Shown here piece after piece: positions 28,083 to 38,591 of a stretch of 64,000 nucleotides of DNA. Position 1 is the first letter of the stretch, and every line of letters starts with the position of its first letter. The DNA is from Tritrichomonas musculus. Lineage: Eukaryota; Parabasalia; Tritrichomonadida; Tritrichomonadidae. Where the stretch lies: the NCBI GenBank assembly GCA_039105265.1, contig JAPFFF010000013.1:2046001-2110000 (forward strand), read 5' to 3'. A model generated the notes under the pieces. It did not search any database, had not been told where the DNA came from, and worked only from the letters and a program-made list of their open reading frames with translations. Both the position numbers and the translations under genes were made by a program.

Positions 28083-29336
28083 ATGAGCGCAGAAGTAACA
28101 CAATCAAATAATTGGGTCCAATTACAAGCCAATGTTTTCACACGATGGGTACAAAATCAATTGCAAGGATATAAAAATGTTCACGTTGACAAGATAACGA
28201 AAGATTTATCAAATGGTGTTGCTTTAATTGAACTTGCAAAAACACTTACACACAAAGATACTCCACGAGATTGGTCAAATTTGCCTAAGAGAACTGTGGA
28301 TATGGTTCAAAATTGCGATTTAGCAGTTGAAATGTTCCAAAAAGATGGAGTTGATCTTGTTGGAATTTCAGGGAAAGACATAAATGATAACAATGAGAAG
28401 CTTATTCTTGGTCTTGTTTGGTCATTGATTTTACATTATTCAATTGGAAGGTCAGTTCAGATTGACTTAAAGAAAAACTTACAGAATGATTCTAAAAGAA
28501 AATCTAAGAATGAAATCAGTGCACTTAAATCTTGGGCACTTGAAAGAACCGAAAATTATCCAAATATTCACAATTTCAAGCCTTACGAGTTGTCAATGTG
28601 CGCTTTGCTGGACTCTTATGTTCCAAATAGAATAAATTATTATTCGTTGAATCCTGACGATAAAGAAAACAACTCAAAACTCGCCACAAGCGTAATGAAT
28701 GATCTTGAAATTCCAATTTTAATTTATCCTGATGATGTGAAAAACAATGACTCAAATATTGATGACAAAACTTTGCTGACACAGCTTTCTTGCATGAAGT
28801 CTGCTTTGGAAAACTCCGCATTAAATCTCAAATCAAGAGTTACAAATAAAAAAGATGAAAAACCAGACACAGAATCGGATACAGAAAGTTCAAACGAAGA
28901 TAAATTTGAAAACAACAATTTGGATCAAAGACCAGCAGCAAACAAAGCAACAAATAATCAGTCTGCACATGATTTTGATACAGTTCTATACAATGAAGAT
29001 TCTATTGATCATGAAGGCCAAATTAAATCTGATTCAGTTGAACAAAGAGATCTCGAATTGGAATATCATTTGACAGACAATTTACTCAAAAAAGATTCGT
29101 TATTGAAAATCGATTCAAGAGATGAGAAATTGGCGAATAGGAATGTTAAATATGAAAGAATTCAAGAAGATCACTTGTCTTTTTATGAAAAGTATATTCA
29201 AAGATTTATGGATTCAATTGTAAGATTTTTCAGTCAATCAGAACAAGAAGGACCATTGCCACGCGTAAGAGGTTATCATATGATAAATTCACCAATAATT
29301 CCTTACATATATTCTGTTGATTACAGTAGTCAGTAA
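28083..29336 (+). CDS. Tandem calponin-homology actin-binding protein, 417 aa
   Basis: Binds F-actin. CH1 spans ~10-125 (NVFTRWVQNQLQ, ITKDLSNGVALIELAKTL, LILGLVWSLILHYSI) and CH2 ~140-255 (ALKSWALERTENYPNIHNFK), the two-domain actin-binding module of alpha-actinin, fimbrin and filamin. Instead of spectrin or filamin repeats, the second half (255-417) is acidic, Asn/Asp/Ser-rich and probably disordered, ending in a short Tyr/Pro-rich tail. ATG at 28083; a near-match initiator TCATTC lies ~30 nt upstream. CH proteins of this minimal type may organise the amoeboid actin cytoskeleton; that is inference. Confidence 0.88.
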   Translation: MSAEVTQSNNWVQLQANVFTRWVQNQLQGYKNVHVDKITKDLSNGVALIELAKTLTHKDTPRDWSNLPKRTVDMVQNCDLAVEMFQKDGVDLVGISGKDINDNNEKLILGLVWSLILHYSIGRSVQIDLKKNLQNDSKRKSKNEISALKSWALERTENYPNIHNFKPYELSMCALLDSYVPNRINYYSLNPDDKENNSKLATSVMNDLEIPILIYPDDVKNNDSNIDDKTLLTQLSCMKSALENSALNLKSRVTNKKDEKPDTESDTESSNEDKFENNNLDQRPAANKATNNQSAHDFDTVLYNEDSIDHEGQIKSDSVEQRDLELEYHLTDNLLKKDSLLKIDSRDEKLANRNVKYERIQEDHLSFYEKYIQRFMDSIVRFFSQSEQEGPLPRVRGYHMINSPIIPYIYSVDYSSQ

Positions 29337-30406
29337 TTCCTTTGTACATTTTAATATAAATTGATTTCATGAGAGATATGAGAAACTGTAATGTTTGTTA
29401 AAAATTATTTTTTTTTAATATACCATATATGTACTATTCTATTTGAACTATTTTATATTTAATTTTAATATTTTATCATAATACAATTCAGTAGGAGTAA
29501 AAAATGAATGATAGATTATTTCTCTGGTCAATTGAAAGTTCAACGCTAAACTATCAAAACTGTAAATAAGACTTTTTATTGATGATCAAAATTAAAAATA
29601 CTCTTTATACTTTAAAAGCAGAATTGAAAATTGAGGATAAGATTAAATAATAAATTATATCAAGTGATATTTTTTGATTAAAATCACAATTATTAAACCA
29701 TTAAAATATAAGAAATGTACATTTATTAATGTTGATGAAATAAAATTATTCAATATGAAATAAAATTATTCAATAATGAAAAAATCCTTAAAATAATTGA
29801 AATAATTATTAATTTAGTTATCATTAAATGAATTAGTCGTCGAAAATAAAAAATAATAAGATAAAAAAATTAAGATTAAATATAACAATAAACGAACATT
29901 TATATTGGTTTAATGTATCGTAAATGTCTAATAAAAGTAATATTTCATTTATTTCAGAACGATTTTTTATTAGGTAAAATATATTTTTCTTATTTTTTTG
30001 TTTCAGGATTTTTTATTCTATCGTTTTTTTAATTCAATAAAAAAATCCTGATTTATTTGATTTTAACTCAACGTTGGAGAATCTAGAAATTATTAATTTT
30101 TGTAAAAAAAATTTTTTTACCAAACGTATAAAAATTTCTCGATATTCTATAAAATAATATCATTTTAATTCGTATTCGGCGTTTTTTATAGATTTAATAA
30201 AAAAATATTTATTATACAAACCCAGAATTAAAAAAGTATTCAAAATTTGAAAAGAACCTAACCAACACTAACAATTTTCAATAAGGTATAAAAAAATAAT
30301 TGAAAGAAGATTACAAATTCAGATGGAGTTGAATAAGCCTTTTTTTCACAAAATTGAATAACGTAATAACTCATTATTTTACTTCATTTTTATTGTTGAA
30401 ACAAGC
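29337..30406. other. Intergenic DNA with a foldback at 30003-30052
   Basis: A+T-rich. TCAGGATTTTTTATT at ~30003 pairs with AATAAAAAAATCCTGA at ~30037-30052. GAAATAAAATTATTCAATA is duplicated at 29737-29775. TCATTA (30371) and TCATTT (30384-30389) are possible initiators for the next gene. Confidence 0.5.
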
Positions 30407-32365
30407 ATGGGAGGTGATCATTCATCAGTTGTTCTTTCAGAACCAGCCAAACCTGGAGAATCGAAAATCATTTGTCCACCAAATTATTATAAAATTCCCC
30501 AAACTTTAAAAAATGGATTATATCAAGATTTCCCAGAAGGGATCACAATGTACCATTTATTTGAAGAAACATATCGGAAATATCCCAACCTTGACTTGTA
30601 TGGCAAGCGTGTATATTCAAATGGCCAGTGGCAAGAAAGATATGAATACGTTACACGTAAGCAATTCAGAGAATTAAGAGATTCTGTCGGTTCTTTTCTT
30701 ATTCAAAATGGATTCGGAAACAATGATCACATTGGTATTTTATCATATAATCGAATTGAATGGGTTGCAACACAACAAGCATGTTTTGCATACGGATGTA
30801 TTCCTGTTCCTATTTATGATACATTTGGACCTGAAAATGTGGCATATATTATCAATCATGCAAATATCGAAATTATTTTCGCTGTTTCGACAAAACTCAA
30901 AGATTTACTTCAAATAAAACCAGACATTGTAAAAATTATAGTCGTTTTTGACAACGAGGAGTACCCATACGATGAATCCGATTATTCATTTTTATTAGAT
31001 AGAGTTAATTGTAAAATAGTAAAATGGGACGAAATTATAAAGATTACTGAAAGATATCCTCACAAACCTCCCACATCTGATACTCCTGCAGCTATCATGT
31101 ACACTAGTGGAACGACAGGCTATCCTAAAGGATGCATTGTTACTCATGGAAATTTCATTGGTTCTGCTTCTTCATTAATTAACATATATCCATTCACAGA
31201 AAAAGACTTATTTTTATCATTTCTCCCTCTTGCACATGTTTTTGAGCAAGTGATTCATTTCATTGCAATTCATACGCAAATCAAAATCGCTTTTTACTCA
31301 GGTTCTATAACGAGGCTCATTGAAGAGGTTAAAATAGTCAAACCAACAATTTTTGCCTCTGTTGCTCGAGTTTTTGAACGTATTTATGATGGAATGCAAA
31401 AGAAATTGGACAAACTTCCTTTTTTGACCAAATTGGCATTCAATTCATCTTATTCAATTAAATCGTATTTAACACGTAAATTCGGTATTCAGCATGTTCC
31501 CATTATTGATTCAGTATTCAATAAAATTAATGAGACAGCAGTTGGTGGTTGCATGAAAATCTTTGTTTGCGGTGGTTCAGCAATATCAGTTGAAATTCAA
31601 CATTTTCTGAGAATTGCATTGAATATCAGTTTCATGCAAGGTTATGGACTCACAGAAACTGCATCAGGAGTAAGTTGCCAATTCCACAATGATACAATGG
31701 ATGGAAACGTTGGTGTTTTGCTTAATTGTGTCCAAGCCAAATTGAAAGATTTGCCAGACATGGGATACTACGGCGAAAATTTTGAAGGCGAACTTTATGT
31801 GAAAGGCAAGACTGTTTTTCAAGGTTACTATAAAGATGAAGAAAAAACAAAGGAAGTTTTAGATGAAGAAGGTTGGTTCAAAACAGGCGATATATTCAAA
31901 TTAACTAATACTGGACAATTGCAAATTATTGGAAGAGCAAAGGAATTGGTTAAACTTTCACAAGGAGAATATGTTTCACTTGCAAAACTAACAAAAAGTT
32001 ATGTGGATGTTAAATATGTTAATCAAATATATGTTCATGCTGACTTACATAGTCGTTTCCTTGTTGCTGTTGTCGTTCTTGATAAAAATCAAATTGGATA
32101 TGAAAAAGTGACGCCTGATCAAATGTTAAAATTGCTTGAGGACAAGGCTATTGAAATGCAATTCAATGGATATGAAAGAATAGGAAATGTATTTCTAACA
32201 ACAGAAGAATTCTCTCCACAGAATGGTTTATTAACTCCATCATTAAAATTAGCAATGTACAAGATTGCAAAGAGATATGATTTTGAAATTAAAAGAATGT
32301 TGCCACTAAATAGATTAGCTCAAATTTCAGATAGACATCAACGTTCAGATTCATGTGGATGTTAA
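30407..32365 (+). CDS. Long-chain acyl-CoA synthetase (AMP-forming), 652 aa
   Basis: Activates fatty acids with ATP and CoA. ANL-superfamily motifs: P-loop-like MYTSGTTGYPKGC (~225-240), SFLPLAHVFEQ, GYGLTETASG (~415-425), GWFKTGDIFKLT (~490-500) and IIGRAKELVKLSQGEYV (~505-525). Length and spacing are those of eukaryotic ACSL enzymes, with no N-terminal membrane helix. The start MGGDHSS fits an N-myristoylation signal (Gly2, Ser6), which could anchor it to membranes. ATG at 30407 lies ~21 nt after a TCATTT initiator. Trichomonads scavenge lipids, so a role in incorporating exogenous fatty acids is likely (inference). Confidence 0.93.
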   Translation: MGGDHSSVVLSEPAKPGESKIICPPNYYKIPQTLKNGLYQDFPEGITMYHLFEETYRKYPNLDLYGKRVYSNGQWQERYEYVTRKQFRELRDSVGSFLIQNGFGNNDHIGILSYNRIEWVATQQACFAYGCIPVPIYDTFGPENVAYIINHANIEIIFAVSTKLKDLLQIKPDIVKIIVVFDNEEYPYDESDYSFLLDRVNCKIVKWDEIIKITERYPHKPPTSDTPAAIMYTSGTTGYPKGCIVTHGNFIGSASSLINIYPFTEKDLFLSFLPLAHVFEQVIHFIAIHTQIKIAFYSGSITRLIEEVKIVKPTIFASVARVFERIYDGMQKKLDKLPFLTKLAFNSSYSIKSYLTRKFGIQHVPIIDSVFNKINETAVGGCMKIFVCGGSAISVEIQHFLRIALNISFMQGYGLTETASGVSCQFHNDTMDGNVGVLLNCVQAKLKDLPDMGYYGENFEGELYVKGKTVFQGYYKDEEKTKEVLDEEGWFKTGDIFKLTNTGQLQIIGRAKELVKLSQGEYVSLAKLTKSYVDVKYVNQIYVHADLHSRFLVAVVVLDKNQIGYEKVTPDQMLKLLEDKAIEMQFNGYERIGNVFLTTEEFSPQNGLLTPSLKLAMYKIAKRYDFEIKRMLPLNRLAQISDRHQRSDSCGC

Positions 32366-32827
32366 TTAATAGATTTTTTTTAATAAAGATTACAATTTTA
32401 TAAATATTTAATAATTTTATTTAAATTTTTCATTGAGACAATTAATAAGTTGCTAAAAGAGGAATTCAAATGAATATTTTCAAGATTTGTATGATTATAG
32501 ATCAAGATATAATTACACTTGATCAAATATTCTTGATTTTATTAACAACGATAAGAAATTGAAAGACTTCTTTTATTTCTAATTGAAGAAAAAATAATGA
32601 CAATTTTTTGGTAAAAGTTGGGTTTGCTTGATATCTTCAATATCATCAAATTTATCATCAATGTATCAAACATTAAAAGATGTTTTTCTTAATATTATTT
32701 CATAAATTTGATGATTTTGTTTGAAATAAAAAATCAACAAAAAAATATGAATCTAATTTTCATTTTTAGTTTTTATTAAAAATCTCATATCATTACTTGC
32801 TTTTAGCTTCAAATGGATAATTTTTAA
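32366..32827. other. Intergenic DNA
   Basis: A+T-rich; no gene or RNA recognised. Confidence 0.5.
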
Positions 32828-34165
32828 TCATAATTTTTTAGGAACTTTGAGGTTGCCATACAATTCAATTGAATTAAATTCAACACTAGTACATTTAAAT
32901 TCATTACCCCAGTACTTCCCTTTATGACGAATTCTACAGAACCTGTAGAAATCATTTGGTTGTGTAGAAAAAGTCATAGAAGTATTTTCGCCATTTAGGC
33001 TAGAGTCATTACGATGCTCATCAATAGTTATCCATTTGTTATTATCGTTTGAAACTTCTAAAATCCAACTTTTAAGATGACCAATTGAAAAATCCGACGA
33101 CTTGATTGTGTAGCTTATGATTTTAGCCTTCATTTCTTTGAAATCAAAACACACCCAAGGATAAAAATCACCTTGTATTGCTGCATAATCGTCTGCAGAT
33201 TTGAAATCAATCAAATTATATGGATCATATGATGTTGAATTTAAAATCGAATTTGAGGTAATTTCAATTATTTTATTAGTACGTATATTGCCTTTTGCTT
33301 GCTCATTTAAATATTTAAAGATTCCATTAAAATCGCCTTTGTCATGAGGAAGTGAAATTATTTTATATTGATCTTGTTCATTGATTCTTTTTTTCAACTT
33401 ATTCGTCATTTCATTGATTTCATTTAAATACTGATCCTGTTGCGACTTAATTTTTATTTGAAGATCTTGTTTTTCTTTTTCAATCAAACTTGAATTGTTT
33501 TGTTTAATTTTGGTAATTTCAGTATCTTTTTTAATTATAATTTGATCTTTACTATCAAGCTCCTTCCAAATTTTTTGCTGGTTTAATCATTAAGTAGATT
33601 TTTATTATGAGATGTTAAAATTGCATTTTGTTCTTTTATTTTAACGATTTCTGACTCTTTTATAGAAATAAGTTTTTCATATTTTTCATTCATCTTTGCT
33701 TCATTTTGTTTTTGTGATTCAATGTTTTTGAAATATTGCTGCTGATTTAAATCAATTTTTTTATTTAGAGCATTATTTTGCTCTTCAATATTTGAAATTT
33801 GTTGTTTATTTTCATCAATTTCTTTTTCTTTATTTGAAATTGTATTAGATAATTTTTTGTTATTTGATTGAAGCTCATTTTCATATTCTTTAATTGCAAA
33901 AATTAAGTTTGATGTTATTTATTCAAAGTTAATTTTAGTTGAATACACATTTATTAGAAGATTTACGTATTGTCTACTCAATTTTCCAAATGAAATACTA
34001 TCAAATAAAAAAGAAGCATTCTTTCCGTATTTATCTAAGCATTTAATTAAGAATTCGATCAACTTTTCAATATATTTTTCATTTAAATTTGTTTTCTGTA
34101 TTATTCGATATAAAACTGGAATTTTGACTGATAATAAACGTGGATCATCAATATATTTGATTATG
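32828..34165 (-). pseudogene. BTB/BACK-like, coiled-coil, F5/8C gene, disrupted and truncated
   Basis: Reading on the minus strand: 34165-33915 encodes a BACK-like helical segment (DDPRLLSVKIPVLYRI, LFDSISFGKLSRQYVNLL) with a stop; 33905-33595 a long Gln/Asn/Lys coiled coil (ISNKEKEIDENKQQISN) ending NLLND-stop; then, shifted in frame, 33590-32828 a further coil and an F5/8C domain (PWVCFDFKEMKAKIISYTIK, SWILEVSNDNNKWI, YRFCRIRHKGKYWGNEF). The last open piece (32828-33487) has only a TTG start. The 5' end is lost exactly where a hAT-like terminus begins (34167). Intact relatives are E3-adaptor-like or scaffold proteins. Confidence 0.75.
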
Positions 34166-34166
34166 T

Positions 34167-34350
34167 CAGGGATGGCTACCGAGATCAGTTTTTACCGTTT
34201 ACCGGAATGCTACTGGTAAGCAGTAAATACGGGTATTTTTTTTGGAGTATTATGTATGTACCGGTAAATACGTTTAAAAAAAAGGCCGGTAAAAATTTCA
34301 TACCGATTTTTTTCATAAAAGTAGTAAAATGTATTTTTTTTATACCGACA
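34167..34350. mobile_element. hAT-like transposon terminus (solo end or degenerate MITE)
   Basis: Begins CAGGGATGGCTACCGAGATC and carries at least six ACCGTTTACCGG / ACCGGTAAA-type subterminal motifs in both orientations up to ~34350, like the ends of Ac-type hAT elements. No matching CATCCCTG end is found within the next few hundred bases. It divides a minus-strand BTB/F5-8C remnant from a plus-strand ankyrin remnant. Confidence 0.6.
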
Positions 34351-34364
34351 ATTCAGATCTTGTT

Positions 34365-34650
34365 CGGTTTCTTCTTTCAATTGAAGAAATTGATGTAAAT
34401 AAGGCTCCATCAAATGGTGGTGGCTCGAGTTATTCAATGGGAAGACTGCATTAAGAGGAAATTTAGAAATTCTTGAAATTTTGTTGAAATCGCCACGAAT
34501 TGAAAAAAATTCAATATGTCATGTGCATTCTTATGGATCAGGATATAGCTCATTCAATAATAAAGATGAGAATGTGAGTGTATTAAACGATATTCAAAAT
34601 AAAGAAGTTCTTGATCTACTTTCAAGTACCAATAATCACCACTGAAGTAT
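34365..34650 (+). pseudogene. Ankyrin-repeat remnant
   Basis: One frame reads IEEIDVNKAPSNGGGSSYSM, then after a stop GNLEILEILLKSPRIEKNS and DIQNKEVLDLLSS: ankyrin wording in trichomonad style, ending where a tandem repeat begins. Contains at least one stop and no start. Confidence 0.55.
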
Positions 34651-34785
34651 TCTTAGAATATCCCATTCAAATTTTATGATCAAGTACCAATAATCACCAC
34701 TGAAGTATTCTTAGAATATCCCATTCAAAATTTATGATCAAGTACCAATAATCACCACTGAAGTATTCTTAGAATATCTACAATT
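34623..34785. repeat. ~58-bp tandem repeat, 2.8 copies
   Basis: CAAGTACCAATAATCACCAC...TCATTCAAATTTTATGAT-type units repeat three times with almost no change; 58-59 bp is not a multiple of three, so expansion shifts the frame between the ankyrin remnant and the coiled-coil ORF. Confidence 0.85.
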
Positions 34786-34804
34786 AAGTGAAGAGTTTGA
34801 TTTA

Positions 34805-35173
34805 ATGAAAGAAGTTATTAATGAGTATAGAGAGAACCAAGAAAAAAATAAAGAATACTTAAAAGAAATCCCTCATTTAAAACAAAAAATTGGAGAACAA
34901 AATATTCAAATCAACCAAATGAAAAGTCAGATTTCTACTCTGATGCAATATATTAAATGGTTGAATTTCGAAATAATGAAAAAAAATGCAGAAGAAGAAA
35001 AAGATATTCAAGTGATAGAATCTACTCCAATGATTGTAAGAGGTCAATATGATGCTGGTGCTGTTCAAGATACTACACATAGATTAAAACATGCAAAAAA
35101 CAAAATGTTTACAATGAAAAAACAAATGGTTGAAAATGCAAAATTAAAATTCCCTTCTTTATTTGCAGAGTAA
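34805..35173 (+). CDS. Coiled-coil protein, 122 aa (probably 3' part of the ankyrin gene)
   Basis: The frame continues upstream into the last tandem copy (VPIITTEVFLEYLQLSEEFD), so the ATG at 34805 may be internal. A Glu/Lys/Asn/Gln-rich coiled coil (residues 1-65) is followed by a polar tail (GQYDAGAVQDTTHRLKHAKN). Trichomonad ankyrin proteins often end this way. Whether it is expressed alone is unknown. Confidence 0.45.
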   Translation: MKEVINEYRENQEKNKEYLKEIPHLKQKIGEQNIQINQMKSQISTLMQYIKWLNFEIMKKNAEEEKDIQVIESTPMIVRGQYDAGAVQDTTHRLKHAKNKMFTMKKQMVENAKLKFPSLFAE

Positions 35174-35323
35174 AAAAGAGTCCAAAATTTTCTTGATCCC
35201 ATATTCTTTATTTTATTCATTAAGAAATTCTTAAGATAAAGACTAATACTAACTTAAAATAAAATAATTCGTTTATATTTTCTTTATATAGAAAAAAAGC
35301 ATGCACTCATGGTGTTTTTTTGA

Positions 35324-36742
35324 TTATTGAGTAATGGAACCGAAATATTCTAACGCCGATAGAATTAAATGATAACAATTTCCGCTGTTTGGTCCTGTTA
35401 TTCGAATCCTCAAGTATCTAAAGTACTCATCTGGATTAAGACGAGTTTGAATGTCAAATGTGTGAATTGCATTGGAACCATCAAGGCACGTGATATCATT
35501 CCTCGTGTCAAGCGTCTTCCAGTCTTTTTCGTTTGCAGTGTTCGAGCCCTCAATGGTCCAGTTCTTGAGGTGATAATATCCTTTACCGCCATCTGGCCTT
35601 GACTTGATTGAGTAATGTGTTGGGCGCACTTTCCTCTCACCGAAGTCAAACTGAAGCCAAGAGTTTTGTTCGCTGTTTGAATGGAAGTAATTCTTAAGAT
35701 CGTCGAAATCGACAGCAAACTTTGGTTCTTGACCGCTCATTTGTATTGATGATGCAGTAACTTTGACTGTTCCATTCACAGCCACGTTTCCACCGCTCTC
35801 TTTAGTCAGATATCGAATGATGCCTTCAAAGCGATGACTCTCGTTTCCATCAAATTTAAATGAATTTGCATTTATTGTGTATCTTTTATTGCTTTTCTTC
35901 GCATTTCGTTGTTCTTGGCTGATAAAGAAGCATTTTTGAAGTTTCATCCACAGAGAGGTCGTAATTTTGGTGATGACAATATTTGATATGAATTCTTGAA
36001 ACTTATTATCACTCAAACTACAGAGATCTAGTAAGCTATAAAAATCATAAATGTCATTTTCGTTATCAATTTCGCTTTCTTTTCGGTTTTTGAAAACTTT
36101 TTCAATGAAATCAAGTAGCCAATCTTCATTTTCTATTAATAAATTTTCATTTGATAATATTGAATGAAGCGTTGATATAGGAAGTGTTAATAGTTTGTCT
36201 TCATCTATTGAATGTAAGTTATTTGATATAAAATCGATGATTGATGAATATGAGAATTTTGATGATGTCTGTAAAAAACTTTGGAAGTATTGAGAAATTT
36301 GAAGTTGTTGTAAATAAAAGTTAATTTTTGATTCATTGCCTGTTACAGGGTACATTTTTTAAATTAAATCAAAGAGTTCTTTGTTATCAAGAATAATTGA
36401 AATCAAATGAAGACTATAGCTTTGATCTTCATTTATTTCAATAGAATTACCTCTCATTAGTTGTTCTAGAAGTGAAAATGCTTCTTTGCTGAAAAGATTG
36501 CTGACATTTTCAGAATTTTTATCATGAAAATCATTGAACAGTTGGGAATAATCTATCGAATTAATTGTGGGATCTGCTAAATGAAGATGAGAAACAGATG
36601 GAGATATAAATTCTGCAAAAAAATTGTTAGTTTTGATTTCGTGATCCCTAAAATGAAAATAAAATATATTTTCTTCATTGTTTTCATTAAAAACAACATT
36701 TGCTAAACCTTTTGATGATAGCAAAAGAGCTTTTGTACTCAT
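35324..36742 (-). pseudogene. BTB-like / BACK-like / F5-8C gene with one in-frame stop, ~472 codons
   Basis: Two same-frame pieces: 36742-36359 (127 codons, BTB-like fold with FYFHFRDHEIKTNNFFAEFISPSVS) and 36355-35324 (343 codons, BACK-like helices, then F5/8C: NSWLQFDFGERKVRPTHYSI, KNWTIEGSN, YFRYLRIRITGPNS). They are separated only by one TAA (36357-36359). The ATG at 36742 is good, but the ATG just after the stop would give an N-terminally truncated protein. Such proteins probably act as Cullin-3 adaptors or scaffolds. The single lesion suggests very recent inactivation, readthrough or a base error. Confidence 0.75.
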
Positions 36743-36812
36743 TTTTTTTTTTTTGAGAAACTTTTTGTAATACTTCTCGACTTTTTAAAAGCATTATTCA
36801 AATTTTATTTGT

Positions 36813-38591
36813 ATGATACTGATTTCATTAATTTTTATTGCTTATAATTTTGACGAAATAATTGACCGTTCAAATACAAACAGCTTCAAATATGATTTGG
36901 TTCCTTTCAGAAATCCAGATTTACCTGATGATTTCATTTCAATGTGGGTAGCTGACCAAGATTTCGCAGTCGCGCCGCCAATTATAAATGCAATGAAAAA
37001 GCATCTTGATGATAGTAGAATATTAGGTTATTCAATTATTACTGATCCAGAATATTTCACAACTATTTCAAATTGGATGAAAAAAAGGCATGGCTGGGAT
37101 GCAATACCGAGTAATTTTGTTTTTACTTCTGGGGTGGTGAATGCACTTAGGATTGCTGTTGATTTATTGACAAAAGAAGGAGATGGGATTATTTTTAATA
37201 CGCCGGCTTACAAAAATTTTCAAGTTGTAGTTGAGCAAAAAGGTCGGAAGACTGATATCAGCAAACTTAAAGTTGATGAAAAAGGTTATTATACTGTTGA
37301 TTATGAAGATTTAGAAAAAAAATGCTCAAATCCAAACAACAAAGTCTTTATTCTATGCAATCCGCATAATCCAGTTGGACGAGTTTGGAAAGAAGAAGAA
37401 TTAAGGAAGATTGCTGACATTTGTTTTTCACATAATATATTTATAGTTAGTGATGAAATTCATTGTGATTTATTACGAAATGGATATAACCACATTCCGC
37501 TTGCCAAGCTCTATCCAAAAGAGAAGAGGCTAATTGTCTGCACGTCACCGTCGAAGACATTCAATCTTGCTGCAAATCAACTTTCAAACATTTACATACC
37601 GGACAAATATCTTCGCAAAAAGTGGAAAACTCAATTCATTGCCAAATTCCCCAATCCGCTTTCTATCGAAGCCTGCAAGGCAGCATATTTGGAATGTGAA
37701 TCCTGGCTTGACCAATTGAAAGTTTATTTGGACGCCAACTTTGAATTATTGAATGAAAGATTGAAGTCAGAACTCCCTCAGGCATCTTTCCGAATATCAG
37801 AAGGGAGTTATTTAGCTTGGATCAACTTTGAAAATCTTGGATTTTCTGATGATGAGCTGAAATATAGAATAACACGCGCAGGCGTCTTTGTTGAATATGC
37901 AAACGAATTTGTTCAAAATGGAGAGCATCACATTCGATTGAATCTCGCTTGTCCACGGTCAGTTCTAAACGAATCAATCACGCGAATTATCAAAGCGTTG
38001 GCAGAAAATTATGTTTCAAAACAATTCGAAGGTCAATTACAAATCAATGACCAATTTCCAACTGAAAAAGTGGGAATTGAAAATGAAGTTGGAAATGAAA
38101 AAACAGTTGTTTACTTTTTGAGATATTTCGGTTGCCAAGCAACGCAATTAATTCTTAGAGATCTCCGTGAAAATCTTCATGAAAAAATTCTAAAAAAGAA
38201 TCCAAATGTCAAAGTCATCGTTTTCTTGAATTCATCTAAAGAAAACTACATAAAATTAAACGGCGATGATTTGAGTTCTCTTCCATTTGTGTTGAAATTC
38301 AATGTGGACATTGAAATTTACAAAGAGTTGAAAATTCATCCTGCTAAGAATTTCAACTTTTTGAATGATGCCGATACACAGGATGCAATTGATATGGCAG
38401 TCGATCTCGGAATCAGAAATCTTGATTGTGAGAAAGACAGCAACCCACTTCAAAGACCGGCTACTTTCATTATCGACAGTCAAGGAAAAGTGCTTTATTC
38501 AAAATACGGCCATGGAATTGCTAGCGTCCCAGATGTTGAAGAATTAGCCAAAATAATATTTAAAGAAGAATTCAAAAATGATGAAATATAA
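36813..38591 (+). CDS. MalY/PatB-type cystathionine beta-lyase fused to a C-terminal redoxin-like domain, 592 aa
   Basis: Residues ~12-400 are a fold-type-I PLP C-S lyase: FDEIIDRSNTNSFKYD (the usual N-terminus of the family), MWVADQDF, CNPHNPVGRVW, VSDEIHCDLL, and the PLP lysine in SPSKTFNLAANQ. It would cleave cystathionine or Cys to thiol or H2S, pyruvate and ammonia. Residues ~435-585 form an AhpC/TSA-like thioredoxin-fold domain (VVYFLRYFGCQATQLILRDL, PATFIIDSQGKVLYSKYG) with one Cys in the peroxidatic position and Thr where CxxC would have its second Cys. The first 11 residues (MILISLIFIAY) are hydrophobic and precede the normal start; they may be a weak signal. Likely of bacterial origin (inference). 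Confidence 0.88.
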   Translation: MILISLIFIAYNFDEIIDRSNTNSFKYDLVPFRNPDLPDDFISMWVADQDFAVAPPIINAMKKHLDDSRILGYSIITDPEYFTTISNWMKKRHGWDAIPSNFVFTSGVVNALRIAVDLLTKEGDGIIFNTPAYKNFQVVVEQKGRKTDISKLKVDEKGYYTVDYEDLEKKCSNPNNKVFILCNPHNPVGRVWKEEELRKIADICFSHNIFIVSDEIHCDLLRNGYNHIPLAKLYPKEKRLIVCTSPSKTFNLAANQLSNIYIPDKYLRKKWKTQFIAKFPNPLSIEACKAAYLECESWLDQLKVYLDANFELLNERLKSELPQASFRISEGSYLAWINFENLGFSDDELKYRITRAGVFVEYANEFVQNGEHHIRLNLACPRSVLNESITRIIKALAENYVSKQFEGQLQINDQFPTEKVGIENEVGNEKTVVYFLRYFGCQATQLILRDLRENLHEKILKKNPNVKVIVFLNSSKENYIKLNGDDLSSLPFVLKFNVDIEIYKELKIHPAKNFNFLNDADTQDAIDMAVDLGIRNLDCEKDSNPLQRPATFIIDSQGKVLYSKYGHGIASVPDVEELAKIIFKEEFKNDEI

